Both the position numbers and the translations under genes were made by a program. This document shows, piece after piece, positions 1 to 10,400 of a stretch of 64,000 nt of DNA (within the stretch, counting starts at the first letter, position 1; each line of letters begins with the position of its first letter). Location of the stretch: the NCBI RefSeq assembly GCF_025353065.1, contig NZ_JANXRJ010000103.1, forward strand, positions 1 through 64,000, read 5' to 3'. The notes beneath the pieces are model-generated. The model made no database searches, was not told the DNA's origin, and saw only the letters and a program-made list of their open reading frames with translations. Source of the DNA: Lapillicoccus sp. Its GTDB lineage: Bacteria > Actinomycetota > Actinomycetes > Actinomycetales > Dermatophilaceae.

Positions 1-382
1 GAAGGACATGAGCAACGGCGAGACCGCCGCCGGCGACGGGAAGCCGATCACGATCCGCGGCGCCGTCTTCGCCAAGGGCCTCGGCGTCAACGCCACCAGT
101 GACATCGTCTAGTACCTCGGCGGTGCCTGCTCGTCCCTCACCACCACGGTCGGGATCGACGACGAGGTGGCCGCCTCCGGTGGCAACGTGATCTTCCAGG
201 TCTTCGCCGGGGACACCACGGTGGCGGACAGCGGCGCGGTGACCAACACCTCGCCGACCATGACCCTGACGGCCGACCTCACCGGCGCCGCGTGGCTGCG
301 GCTGCACGTCGACCCCAACGGGCCCACGACCTTCGACCACGCCGACTGGGCGGGGCCGGTGCTGACCTCCGCGGCCCCCTGA
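1..382 (+). pseudogene. NPCBM/NEW2-type carbohydrate-binding domain protein, 3' part only, interrupted by in-frame TAG at 110-112
   Basis: Frame starting at base 2 reads KDMSNGETAAGDGKPITIRGAVFAKGLGVNATSDIV*YLGGACSSLTTTVGIDDEVAASGGNVIFQVFAGDTTVADSG...; both sides of the TAG match one NPCBM-like domain; stop TGA 380-382; 5' end lies outside the window. Confidence 0.7.
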
Positions 383-398
383 CGCTCCCGCGGTGACA

Positions 399-450
399 CC
401 GGATTGGCGTCCAGACGCGTCATTGAGAGCGCGGTTTCACCCCAATCCGG
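399..450. repeat. Palindromic repeat family A, copy A1
   Basis: CCGGATTGGCGT...ACGCGTCATTGAGAG...ACCCCAATCCGG; same core and arms as 60387-60440 and 61486-61539. Confidence 0.75.
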
Positions 451-495
451 GGGTCGGGGTCGGGGATCCAGGTCGGGGCGGCTGGTCAGCGCTGG

Positions 496-945
496 TCAGT
501 GCTGCTTCAGCCCGTAGGCCCGTTCCACCACGACGCTGAGCACGAGACGTCCGTCGCGGACCATCGCGCGACGGTAGTCGTCCCAGTCGGGGTGCTCCTT
601 GCCGGCGATCGCCCGGTAGAGCTCGACGAGCTGATCCACCGTGGGGTCGTCGGGGGCCTCGGCGACCGGTGAGATCTCGGCGTGACCCTCGAGCACGGCA
701 TACGACCAGCCGTCGGCGGAGGTGAGCATGAGCGAGACCCGGGGGTCGCGGCGGAGGTTGGCGATCTTGGCCAGGCTGGTGCGGGTCGAGGTGCGCGCGA
801 CGCACTGCTTCGCCGACCACGCGAAGTTGACGACGGACAGCTGCGGGCGGCCGTCCCGGCGGATCGTCGCCAGCGAGCCGATGGTGCGCGACTCGGCGAG
901 CTCGCGGACGTCCGCGGAGAGGTCGATGCGCGCGATGGTGGCCAT
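496..945 (-). CDS. PPOX-class F420-dependent / pyridoxamine 5'-phosphate oxidase-family protein
   Basis: MATIARIDLSADVRELAESRTIGSLATIRRDGRPQLSVVNF...; split-barrel flavin/F420 family pattern. Confidence 0.8.
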   Translation of the reverse strand: MATIARIDLSADVRELAESRTIGSLATIRRDGRPQLSVVNFAWSAKQCVARTSTRTSLAKIANLRRDPRVSLMLTSADGWSYAVLEGHAEISPVAEAPDDPTVDQLVELYRAIAGKEHPDWDDYRRAMVRDGRLVLSVVVERAYGLKQH

Positions 946-1040
946 GCGCCCATCCCACCGGGAAGGAATGGGCTGCGTCAACCGTTGACCAGCCCGGGTC
1001 CGATCGCCTCCGCCCACCCCAGCATCCCGAGGAGCAGCGC

Positions 1041-1301
1041 ATGTCCGTCCAGACGCCCGACGCCGGCACGGTGACGATGTACAGCACGAGCTGGTGCGGC
1101 TACTGCGCCCGGCTCAAGACCCAGCTCGACCGCGAAGGCATCCCCTTCACGGTCATCGACATCGAGCGGGACCCCTCGAGCGCCACCTTCGTCGAGGAGG
1201 TCAACCACGGCAACCAGACCGTGCCGACAATCCTCTTCCCAGACGGGTCCGCCGCGACCAACCCCAGCGTCATCGAGGTCAAGAAGCGCCTCGGGCTCTG
1301 A
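1041..1301 (+). CDS. Mycoredoxin / glutaredoxin-family protein
   Basis: MYSTSWCGYCARLKTQLDREGIPFTVIDIERD...NQTVPTILFPDG; CxxC and TVPT motifs. Confidence 0.88.
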   Translation: MSVQTPDAGTVTMYSTSWCGYCARLKTQLDREGIPFTVIDIERDPSSATFVEEVNHGNQTVPTILFPDGSAATNPSVIEVKKRLGL

Positions 1302-1340
1302 GCCCATTGGTCGTTGACCCGATAGCCGGTATGCCGCCCG

Positions 1341-2351
1341 TCACCAGTGGACCGCGGCCGCCGATCCCCCGCCCGACTCGATCGCCTCGGTGACCGTCTG
1401 CCCCAGCCAGTGCTCGATGATCCGCTGGGCGATGGAGATCCCGCTCGGGGTCTTGAGCTCGCCCGAACGCAGCTGCGCGACGTAGTCCTCGCGGCTCACC
1501 CACCGCGCCTCGGCGATCTCAACGGGATCGACGGTGATCTCGGTGCCGAGCGCCCGCGCGCGGAAGCCGATCATGCCCGAGGCGGGGAACGGCCACGGCT
1601 GGTTGCCGAGGTAGGTCACGTCGGTGACGGCGATGCCGACCTCCTCGCCGACCTCGCGGGTGACCGCCGCCTCGAACGACTCCCCCGGCTCGACGAAGCC
1701 CGCCAGCACCGAGAACCGGCCCTCCGGCCAGGCCGGCGACCGTCCGAGCAGGAGCCGGTCGTCGGCGTCGATGACCGCCATGATGACGGCCGGGTCGGTC
1801 CGCGGGTAGTGCTCGCTGCCGTCGCGCTCGCACCGGCGCGTCCACCCGGAGAGCGCCGGCGCCGTCGGAGACCCGCAGCGGGGACAGAACGGGTGGGCCG
1901 CGTGCCAGAACATCAGGGCCTGCGCCGTGGTGAAGATCCCGGCGTCGCGGGCGCCGAGGTCGAGACCGGCCGCCCGCAGGTTCTGCCAGCGCCCGGCCGC
2001 CGGGTCGTCGTCGTCAGGGGCGTCGCCGACCACCGCGACGTGTGCCGTGGGGTCGCCCCCCGCCGCGCCGTCCTCCGGTGTCTCCTCGCCGAGGAAGAAG
2101 GCCATGAGATCGCGGTCGGCCTCCGTCGGGGACCGTTGCACGAGAACGGTGCCCGTGGCCTCCGAGGCGGCGGCCGACTGCTCGCTCTCGTGGCTGAGGA
2201 CCTCCATCCGCGCGTCCCGCGTCACCGTCACGACGCGCGTCGCGGGATCGGCCAGCAACCGGCTGATCAGCTCGGGGTCCGCGCGGCGGTGAGCAGCGCG
2301 GTCGAGGGTCCCCCGGGAGAGGGCGAGGTGGGTTAGCGCGTCGTGGGCCAC
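1341..2351 (-). CDS. nudC: NAD(+) diphosphatase (NUDIX, NudC type)
   Basis: FCPRCGSPTAP...CERDGSEHYPRTDPAVIMAVID...GFVEPGESFEAAVTREVGEEVGI (zinc ribbon plus Nudix box). Confidence 0.9.
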   Translation of the reverse strand: MAHDALTHLALSRGTLDRAAHRRADPELISRLLADPATRVVTVTRDARMEVLSHESEQSAAASEATGTVLVQRSPTEADRDLMAFFLGEETPEDGAAGGDPTAHVAVVGDAPDDDDPAAGRWQNLRAAGLDLGARDAGIFTTAQALMFWHAAHPFCPRCGSPTAPALSGWTRRCERDGSEHYPRTDPAVIMAVIDADDRLLLGRSPAWPEGRFSVLAGFVEPGESFEAAVTREVGEEVGIAVTDVTYLGNQPWPFPASGMIGFRARALGTEITVDPVEIAEARWVSREDYVAQLRSGELKTPSGISIAQRIIEHWLGQTVTEAIESGGGSAAAVHW

Positions 2352-2445
2352 GTCGTCAGCCTAGGCGCATCCCCGGACTCGCCGAGGTCGCGCATCCCCG
2401 GCGAGGTTGCGGGGCCCGCGCGGGCCCACGGCATACCGTGGGGGA

Positions 2446-3864
2446 GTGACTCGCACGCCCCTGCAGCTCGCCGCCCTCGCCAGCTCGGCGGTGCCCGGTC
2501 TGGATCCGGCGGCGGTGCAGGCGGCGACGGCTGCGGCCGACCACTACTACGAGGTCGCGTTCGTGACCGACTCGCAGCAGCGGATGTGGGTCGTCCGCGC
2601 ACCGGTGACCGCGGCGGCCGGGGCCCAGATGGACACGACGGTGGTGCTGCTCGGCCTCATCGCCCGACGGCTGCCGTTCGCGGTGCCGGCGCCCCGGGGC
2701 TTCGTCGGCGTCCCCGAGGGGCGGGTCGTCGTCTATCCCCACATCTCGGGCCGACCGATCAACTTCGCCGCCCTCCCGCCCGGTCCAGGCCTCGCGGCCG
2801 AGCTCGGCCGCACCCTCGCCGCGATCCACAACCTCGACCGCGCGCTCTTCGACGAGGCGTCGCTGCCGGTCTACGACTCCGAGACCTACCGCACCCGCCG
2901 GCTCGCCGACCTCGACCGGGCCGCGGCGACGGGTCACGTGCCGACGGCCCTGCTGTCGCGGTGGGAGCGGGCGCTCGAGGACGTCTCGATGTGGCGCTTC
3001 GCCCCGACGCCCGTCCACGGAGACATCAACGGCGACCAGGTCCTCGTGGGGTTCGAGGACCCGGACGACGTCATGACCGGCCGGGTGCGCGGCATCACCG
3101 GATGGGACGACGCGCAGGTGGCCGACCCCGCCGAGGACTTCGCGGCGATCGTCACCCAGTGTGAGGAGGAGACCATCGAGACGGTGCTCGAGGCCTACGC
3201 CAACTCGCGCGTCGAGCGCCCCGACGCGCACCTGCGGCGACGCGCCCGGCTCGCCGCCGAGCTGCGGCTGCTGACCTCGCTCCTCACCGCCGTGAGCGCC
3301 GGGCGTCGCGACCTCATCCGCGCGTATGCCGTGGACCTGCGCGACCTCGACGAGCGCACCATCGACGAGCCCGACGAGCCCGAACAGCCGGCCGGGCTCG
3401 GTCGCCACGGTGCCGGCGTCCTGCCGTTGCGGGAGTCGGCCTTCGACCGGGAGCAGCTCGACGACGAGGGGTTCGACGAGGAGCATCTCGACGAGGAGGG
3501 GTTCGACGAGGAGGGTTTCGACGAGGACGAGGAGCAGCTCGACGATCTCGATGTCGGCGAGGACACCCAACCGATCTCCGCCGAGCACCTGGGCGAGCTG
3601 ACCGCCGTCATCCCCCAGGACGAGCTCGACCGGATCCGCCGGGATACGGCCTCCGACGACGCGTACTCCGACGACGGCCCGGCCGCGCCCACCGAAACCG
3701 AGCCCCCCGAAACCGAGCCCCCCGAAACCGAGCCCACCGGGTCCGAGCCCACCGGGCCCGAGCCCACCGGGCCCGAGCCCACCGAGCCCAGTGGCACCAC
3801 TACCGGACCGGTGACGAAGAAACCGCCATCCGACTCCGGGATCGACTCCGACACCTGGCGCTGA
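2446..3864 (+). CDS. Aminoglycoside/macrolide phosphotransferase-like kinase with acidic and Pro-rich C-terminal tail
   Basis: PTPVHGDINGDQVLVGFEDPD...GITGWDDAQVADPAEDFA (APH-type catalytic and metal motifs); GTG start at 2446; repeat-rich tail. Confidence 0.8.
   Translation: MTRTPLQLAALASSAVPGLDPAAVQAATAAADHYYEVAFVTDSQQRMWVVRAPVTAAAGAQMDTTVVLLGLIARRLPFAVPAPRGFVGVPEGRVVVYPHISGRPINFAALPPGPGLAAELGRTLAAIHNLDRALFDEASLPVYDSETYRTRRLADLDRAAATGHVPTALLSRWERALEDVSMWRFAPTPVHGDINGDQVLVGFEDPDDVMTGRVRGITGWDDAQVADPAEDFAAIVTQCEEETIETVLEAYANSRVERPDAHLRRRARLAAELRLLTSLLTAVSAGRRDLIRAYAVDLRDLDERTIDEPDEPEQPAGLGRHGAGVLPLRESAFDREQLDDEGFDEEHLDEEGFDEEGFDEDEEQLDDLDVGEDTQPISAEHLGELTAVIPQDELDRIRRDTASDDAYSDDGPAAPTETEPPETEPPETEPTGSEPTGPEPTGPEPTEPSGTTTGPVTKKPPSDSGIDSDTWR
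3443..3792 (+). repeat. Intragenic low-complexity repeats: EGFDEE-type acidic repeats followed by 15-bp T/P-E/G-x-EP units
   Basis: gacgaggggttcgacgaggag... units and accgaaaccgagcccccc / accgggcccgagccc tandem units. Confidence 0.85.
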
Positions 3865-3879
3865 GGGTTCGCGGCGACG

Positions 3880-6800
3880 TCAGGACTCGGGATCGGCTGC
3901 AGGTTCGTCGGCGATCGACCCGAGCAGGGCGAGCAGCTCCTTCTCGCGCGGGAGCCTCGGCCGGACGGTCGTGCCGGTGGCGGCGTAGTAGAAGGCGCCG
4001 TCCACGCGGGAGGTCGGCAGTCCGCGCAGCCGGGCGTAGGCGAGCGCGTAGGTCGCGAGCTGCAGGGCCCGCGGGCGGGCGTCCCGGCCCTGCGGCTCGG
4101 CGCCGGTCTTCCAGTCGACGATCGTGCAGCCCCCGTCGTCGCGGGGGAACACCGCGTCGATCCGGCCGCGCAGGGCGAAGCCGTCGAGCATCGTCTCGAC
4201 CGAGATCTCGATCTCCTCCGGCACCCGCTGCGACCACTCGCTGGCGAGGAACAGCTCCTTCATCCGCGGCAGGTCGGCGTCGTCGCCGGCGTTGTCGTCG
4301 GCGCTACCCGGCAGGTCGAGGAGGTCGACCATCGCGGCGCGGGCGAAGTGCTCCTCCACCCAGGCGTGGAACGCGGTGCCGCGACGGGCTGCGATCGCTG
4401 GCTCGCTGGGCATCGGTCGCCGCAGCTGCAGGGCATAGCGGTCGCGATCAGTGGCCAGCTGGACGACGGCCGAGGCCGACAGATGGCGGGGGACCTCGAC
4501 GACGACGCCGGCGCGGTGGCGGGAGGCCTCACGCTCGCGCAGCAACAGCTCGAGATCCCGTTCGAGCTCGGGGTCCGACGGCACCTCGAGCGGGTCGAGG
4601 CCGGCGGACGACCCGTCGACGTCCGCGTCCTGGACCGCTGACCCGCGGACCCCAGCGGCACCGCCACCCTCCCGAAGCCGCCGCATGGCCACGGTCACGC
4701 GGTCGACCGCCTCGGCGAGCTCGGCCCGTCGGAGCGCCAGGGGGTCGGAGGGCCAGGCCGCCCGGGTCGGCTCCACGAGCCGGGGGTTGGGCGGCTTCGG
4801 CGGGTCGACGGGCGGCATCGGGGCCCAGTGCGACACCGAGACACCGAGACCCGCGGCCGGGTCAAGGGCCTCGGTGAGGAAGGTCGAGGTGACCCGCGGG
4901 GTGGACGCGTCCGACCAGACCGGTGCGGTGAGCAGCAGCGCGGACCGGGCCCGCGTGAAAGCGACGTAGGCCAGCCGACGCTCCTCGGCGAGGGCGTGCC
5001 GGCCGCCCTCGAGGACGAACTGCTCGAACGCCCCCTTGATGTCGTCCCAGTCCGTGGTGGTGCGCCACCCGAAGACCGGCAGACCGTCACGGTCGCCGCG
5101 CAGGTCGTAGGGGACGCCATCCGCCCCCACGCACCAGCCTTTGTCGTGGTCCACACCGACGCTCCACTCGTCGTCGGCGACCGAGCTGCTGACCCCGTTT
5201 GACCGGGCCGGGAAGGACCCCTCGACGAGGCCGGGGATCGCGACACAGTCCCACTCCAGACCCTTGGCCGCGTGCACGGTGAGCACCTGGACGGCGTCCG
5301 TCGACGACTCGATGGTCGGGGTGTCGAGACCGCGCTCCTGCTCGATGGCGGCGTCGATCCAGGCGAGGAAGCCGCTGAGCGTCGGGCGGTCGGCGGAGAC
5401 GGAGAACCCGGCGGCCACGTCGGCGAACGCGTCGAGGTGGGCCCGTGCGGTCGTCGGGGTGTGCTCCGGTCGGGCGAGCACCTCGATGTCGAGACCGAGA
5501 GCGCGCTCGGCCTCGCCGACGAGGTCGGCGAGAGGCAGCCCGGTGAGCTTGCGCAGCCCGCGGACGACGGCACTGAGGCCGGCCAGCCGCTCGAGACCCG
5601 CGGCCGAGACGTACTGCCCCTCGGGTCCCCGCCAGCCCTCCCGGGGCAGGTCGTCGATCGCCTCGACGATGCTCGCCCGCTCCGAGCTCTCCGGTGCTTG
5701 GTCGCGGGCCGTCTCGGGCGGCGGCAGGACGGCCATGCCGGACTCGTCGGAGTCGCGGCCGTCGGTGGACGCGTCGGCGAAGTCGTCGAACTCCGGGGGC
5801 CGGTCGTCCTCGAGCCCGGGCAACGTCACGACCGCGGCACCCTTCGGGCGGGCCTGCTGGCTGCGGGCCCACGTCGCGAGACCGTCGAGGTCGGCCGCGC
5901 CCAGTCGGCAGAGCGGCCCGGTGAGCAGCCGCATCAGCCGGTCGCCCCGCGAGGGGTCCTGGACGACCCAGAGCAGGCTCACGAGGTCACCGACCTCCGG
6001 GGTCTGAAGGAGGCCTCCCAGCCCGACGACCTCGACCGGGAGCTCCTGTGCCCTCAGCGCCTCCACGATCATCGGGAACTGGGCGCGCTTGCGACACAAC
6101 ACCGCTGCCGACAGCCCGGTGCGTCGTCCGCTCGCACGACGCCACCGCTGGGCGATCCAGTGCGCGACGTGTGCGGCCTCCTCCTCGGTGGTCTCGAAAC
6201 GTCCGGCGTGGACCTCGCCGGGCCCCGCGCCCGGACGGGTCGTGAGCGGCACGACGTGCTCGGTGCGCAACGGCGCCGAGGTGCGGTTGGCGACGTCGAG
6301 GATCAGGTCGTCGTTCCGCCAGCTGGTGCTGAGCTGGAGCACCCGCGCCGGACCCCGCACGTCCGCGAACTCCGCCGGAAAGCGCCGCAGCGTCGTGGCG
6401 CTCGCGCCCCGCCAGCCGTAGATCGACTGGTTCGGGTCGCCGACCGCGGTCACCGCGGACGGCCTGTCCGTCCCGGCGAACAGCGCCCGCAGCAGCACGA
6501 GCTGGGCCTCCGAGGTGTCCTGGAACTCGTCGAGCAGCACCGCCCGGAACCGCTGGCGCTCGATGCCGCCGATGGCCGGGAAGCGGGTGGCGAGCTGGGC
6601 GGCCAGCGCCATCTGGTCGGAGAAGTCCATGGCGTCGCGGCTGCGCTTGAGCTCGAGGTAGGACCGCACCATGGGCAGCAGGGCGCGGCGGTTGCGCAGG
6701 GCCTCCAGCACGTCACGCACCGGGAACTTCTGGGCGCGGGACCCTCCCTTGGGCAGCACCTCGAGGTAGGCCTCCATGTCGTCGATGTAGTCGACGACCT

Positions 6801-7446
6801 GCTCGGGCGTGCGCAGGTGCTCGGCGAGCTCGCCGGCGAGCGAGACGACGGCCCCGATGATCGACGACTCCACCGAGGTCACGTCGTCCATCGGCCCGTC
6901 GTAGCACGCCACCGCCTCGGCGGCATACTGCCAGGCGGCCGCCTCGGAGAGCAGTCGCGACTCGGGCTCGTAGCCCAGCCGGAGGGCGTGCTCGCGCACC
7001 AGCCGCCCGGCATACGAGTGATAGGTCGAGACGACGGGTATGCCGCCGAGCGCCTCGGCGCCGTCGTCGTCGAGCGCGCGCGGGGTCCACAGCTGCGTCT
7101 CGGCGAGCCGGTGCAGCCGCCGCCCGATGCGCTCGGCGAGCTCGGTCGCCGCCTTGCGGGTGAAGGTCAGGCCGAGGACCTGGTCGGGCTCGACGTGGCC
7201 GTTGGCGACGAGCCAGACGACCCGCGAGGCCATCGTCTCGGTCTTGCCGGACCCGGCGCCGGCGACCACCAGCAGCGGGTGGTCGGGGGCGGACTCGATG
7301 ATGACCCGCTGCTCGTCGGTCGGCGGGGGGTTGCCGAGGGCCTCGGCGATGTGGCCCGCGGAGAGGGTCGCCCGGGTGGCCGAGCCCGCCGAGCCCGCCG
7401 AGCCCGCCATGGCGACAGGGGTGCTCGTGTCATTGATGGTCGTCAC
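3880..7446 (-). CDS. adnB: UvrD-family helicase with C-terminal RecB-like nuclease domain (AdnB-like)
   Basis: VVAGAGSGKTETMASRVV Walker A, AVLLDEFQDTSEAQ, GDPNQSIYGWRGAS, C-terminal GRIDAVF...IVDWKTG; start GTG overlaps the stop of the next gene (GTGA). Confidence 0.85.
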   Translation of the reverse strand: MTTINDTSTPVAMAGSAGSAGSATRATLSAGHIAEALGNPPPTDEQRVIIESAPDHPLLVVAGAGSGKTETMASRVVWLVANGHVEPDQVLGLTFTRKAATELAERIGRRLHRLAETQLWTPRALDDDGAEALGGIPVVSTYHSYAGRLVREHALRLGYEPESRLLSEAAAWQYAAEAVACYDGPMDDVTSVESSIIGAVVSLAGELAEHLRTPEQVVDYIDDMEAYLEVLPKGGSRAQKFPVRDVLEALRNRRALLPMVRSYLELKRSRDAMDFSDQMALAAQLATRFPAIGGIERQRFRAVLLDEFQDTSEAQLVLLRALFAGTDRPSAVTAVGDPNQSIYGWRGASATTLRRFPAEFADVRGPARVLQLSTSWRNDDLILDVANRTSAPLRTEHVVPLTTRPGAGPGEVHAGRFETTEEEAAHVAHWIAQRWRRASGRRTGLSAAVLCRKRAQFPMIVEALRAQELPVEVVGLGGLLQTPEVGDLVSLLWVVQDPSRGDRLMRLLTGPLCRLGAADLDGLATWARSQQARPKGAAVVTLPGLEDDRPPEFDDFADASTDGRDSDESGMAVLPPPETARDQAPESSERASIVEAIDDLPREGWRGPEGQYVSAAGLERLAGLSAVVRGLRKLTGLPLADLVGEAERALGLDIEVLARPEHTPTTARAHLDAFADVAAGFSVSADRPTLSGFLAWIDAAIEQERGLDTPTIESSTDAVQVLTVHAAKGLEWDCVAIPGLVEGSFPARSNGVSSSVADDEWSVGVDHDKGWCVGADGVPYDLRGDRDGLPVFGWRTTTDWDDIKGAFEQFVLEGGRHALAEERRLAYVAFTRARSALLLTAPVWSDASTPRVTSTFLTEALDPAAGLGVSVSHWAPMPPVDPPKPPNPRLVEPTRAAWPSDPLALRRAELAEAVDRVTVAMRRLREGGGAAGVRGSAVQDADVDGSSAGLDPLEVPSDPELERDLELLLREREASRHRAGVVVEVPRHLSASAVVQLATDRDRYALQLRRPMPSEPAIAARRGTAFHAWVEEHFARAAMVDLLDLPGSADDNAGDDADLPRMKELFLASEWSQRVPEEIEISVETMLDGFALRGRIDAVFPRDDGGCTIVDWKTGAEPQGRDARPRALQLATYALAYARLRGLPTSRVDGAFYYAATGTTVRPRLPREKELLALLGSIADEPAADPES

Positions 7447-10400
7447 GTGAGGACGTCCCCCTCGGGCTGCACCGGGCACGACGACTTCACCGGGCAGTAG
7501 AGGCACTGCGTGCCCTGGGTGGCGACGACCACGGCCCCGCTCATCCCCTCGGCGGTGAGCGCGATGAGCTCCTCGGCCCAGTGCGGGTCCTCCTGGTCGG
7601 CCAACGGTGGCTGCTCCATCAGGGCGTTGTCCTTCGGCGCCTTCTTGCCGAGGCGCAGGATCGCCGCCCCGGCCGACTCGCGCCCCTCGTCGAAGCCGCC
7701 GTGCTCGGTGGCGACCTGGTAGGTCGCCAGCTGGGGATGGACCAGGACGGCGGCCCTCGTGGGCGCCGACGACCCGGTCTTGTAGTCGAGGACCCGCAAC
7801 CGCCCTGCAGCGTCGCGCTCGAGGCGGTCGACCCTCCCGGAGATCGTCGCCCGCCCGACCTCCACACATAGGCCCACCTCGCTGCCCACCTTCTCCCACC
7901 CCTCGCGCGCCGCCCGCGCGTAGTAGTCGACGAGCCGCCCCACCATGTCGTGGGCGTCGTCGCGCAGCCGGTCGTTGACCCACCCCGGGGGGAGTCCGAG
8001 CCGACCCCACCGGCGGTCGACCTCGGCGACGAGGGTCTCGCGGTCGACGTCGTCGCCGAGGTCGTGGGCGATGTCGTGGACCAGGGTGCCGAGGTTGGCC
8101 TTGCCCTGGCTCGGCGAGTCACCTCCGGCGGAGGTGAGCAGCCAGCGCAACCCGCAGGTGGCGAAGGCCTCGACCTTGGACGGGGAGATCCGGACCTGCT
8201 GCTCCGGGCGACGCAGCGGCCGGTCGTCGGTGAGCAGCCGCTGCGCCCACCACTGGTCGGGGTCCGCCCCCGAGACCTCCGCGTCGGCCAACCGGGCCAG
8301 CGCCCCGGCTGCCGTCGCGGCCTGGGCGACGTCGCCGACGACCAGGGTGCGGCGCAGCCGCGCGACGAGCGCCGGAAGGGTCAGGGGTGCGGCCACGTCG
8401 ACGAGTGGCCGCAGGCCGTCGCCGGCTTTGGTGCCGGTCGCGCCGGAACCCTCCTCGTCAGGGCCTGCTGAGACCTCGGGTCCCTGGGTGCCGGTCAAGG
8501 GGTCGACGAGGTCGAGGTAGACCGACGGCTGCTCGTCCTCGCTGCGCACCGCCGTCACCAGCAGCCGTTCCTGAGCGCGGGACACCGCCACGTGGAAGAG
8601 CCGCGTCTCGTCGTAGCGCACCGCCGCCTGTGCCGCCCGCATCGAGGTCCCCCGGCCGGTGACGACGGCGACGAGGTCCTCGGACCCGAGCAGCGATCCC
8701 CGCAGCCGCAGGTCGGGCCAGACCCCTTCCTGGACCCCGGCGACCACAACGAACGGCCACTCCCGACCTGCCGCCGACGCCGGGGTGAGGACCGCGACGG
8801 ACTGTCCCTCGGGCGCTCGGGGGACGAGGGTGTCACCGGGCACGTCCTGGCTGCGGACGTGCTCGAGGAAACGGTCGGGACCGGCACCGGGCAGCCGGTC
8901 GACGAAGGCGGCGACGGCGCCGAAGAGGGCGACCACCGCGTCGAGATCGCGGTCCGCGCGGGCCCCACGAGCCCCTCCGGACAGGGCGATCCGCCGCCAG
9001 CGACCAGCGATGTCGAGCCCCTCCCAGATCGCCCACAGCACGCCCTCCGCGGTGACGCCGGGAGCCCAGCTGCGTTCTGTGTCAACGCTGTCGGAGCCGT
9101 CGGGCACGTCGACCACCCGGGCGGCGTCCAGCCCGCGGGAGATGGCGGAGGCGAGGCGCCGCACCGGTCGGCCCTCGAAGCCGAGGGCCGTCGCCTCCGG
9201 AAGGTCCAGGAGCACGGCCCCCAGCAGCTCGTCACTGGTGCGGTGCCCACCGGCGTCGAGCTCGGCCCGGCGCAGCAACCGGCGCAGGCGGCGCAGGTCG
9301 ACGGCGTGGCAATCGGCCGCTGGCGAGAGCAGCAGGTCCACCGCCTCCTCCGGCTCGATGACGGCCTGGGGGTCCTTGGCGAGCCGCAGGACGAGGTCGA
9401 GGAGGGCGAGCAGCGGGCGGACCGCGACCTCGTCGCGCACGGGGATCTCCCCGCTCGCGGCGGCGACGGGGACCCCCTGCGACACCAGGGTCCGACGCAG
9501 GGTCGCGTCGCGCCCCTTGCCCCGGACGATGACCGCCATGTCGCCCCACGGCATCCCGTCCAGGAGATGGGCCCGTCGCAGCCGCGCGGCGATGTGGGCA
9601 GCCTCCTGCGAGGCGGCGCGCAGCAGGGCGACCTCGACCGTCTCGGCGTGCGGGAGCCCGACGCGGCCGGCCACGACCTCGCGCTGGGTGCTGCCGCCGA
9701 GGGCGCCGATGCGGCGAGCGAGACGGTCGGTGACCGAGCGCAGCGCCTCCGGCTGGCGGTATGCCGTGGGCAGCACGATCGTCGGCGGCTCACCCTCGCG
9801 GCCGGGCGCCAGCGCGGTCCAGCCGGTGGCGAGGATGCGGGGGTCGGCTCCGCGGAAGGTCTGCACGGCGCTGTCGGGGTCGCCGAGCAGGACGAGGTCG
9901 ATGCCGGCGGCTCCGAGCACCCCGAGCAGCCGTGCCGCCGCCGAGGTGAGCTCCTGCGCGTCGTCGACCACGACGAGGCGGACCTGCTCCCGGAGCCGGT
10001 CGAGGGCGGCGAGGTCGTCCTCGAGGAGGTCGGCGGCTGCGGTGAGGATCCAGGCCGGGTCGTAGGCGCCCGGACGAGAGAGGGCTGTCACCTCGTCGTA
10101 CTCCGCGAGCACCTGCGCGGCCGCTTCCCACTCGGGGCGGTGGTGCTCGCGTCCGAGCGCCGCCAGGTCATCGGCCTCGAGACCGTGCTCGACCGTGCGC
10201 ATGAGCAGGTCACGCAGCTCGGAGCGGAAGCCGCGCTTGTCGAGGGCCACGTCGAGGTGGTCGGGCCACGCGGGTCCTCGGACCTGGCCGGACGCGTGCC
10301 CGGCGAGGAGGTCGCGCAGGATCACGTCCTGCTCCGGCCCGCTGAGCAGACGCGGCGCGGGCTCGCCGCGCAGGGCCGCCTCGCGCCGCAGGATGCCGAA

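Noticed and set aside
5272-7500. 742-aa plus-strand ORF opposite adnB
   Set aside because: Antisense shadow; no recognisable domain.
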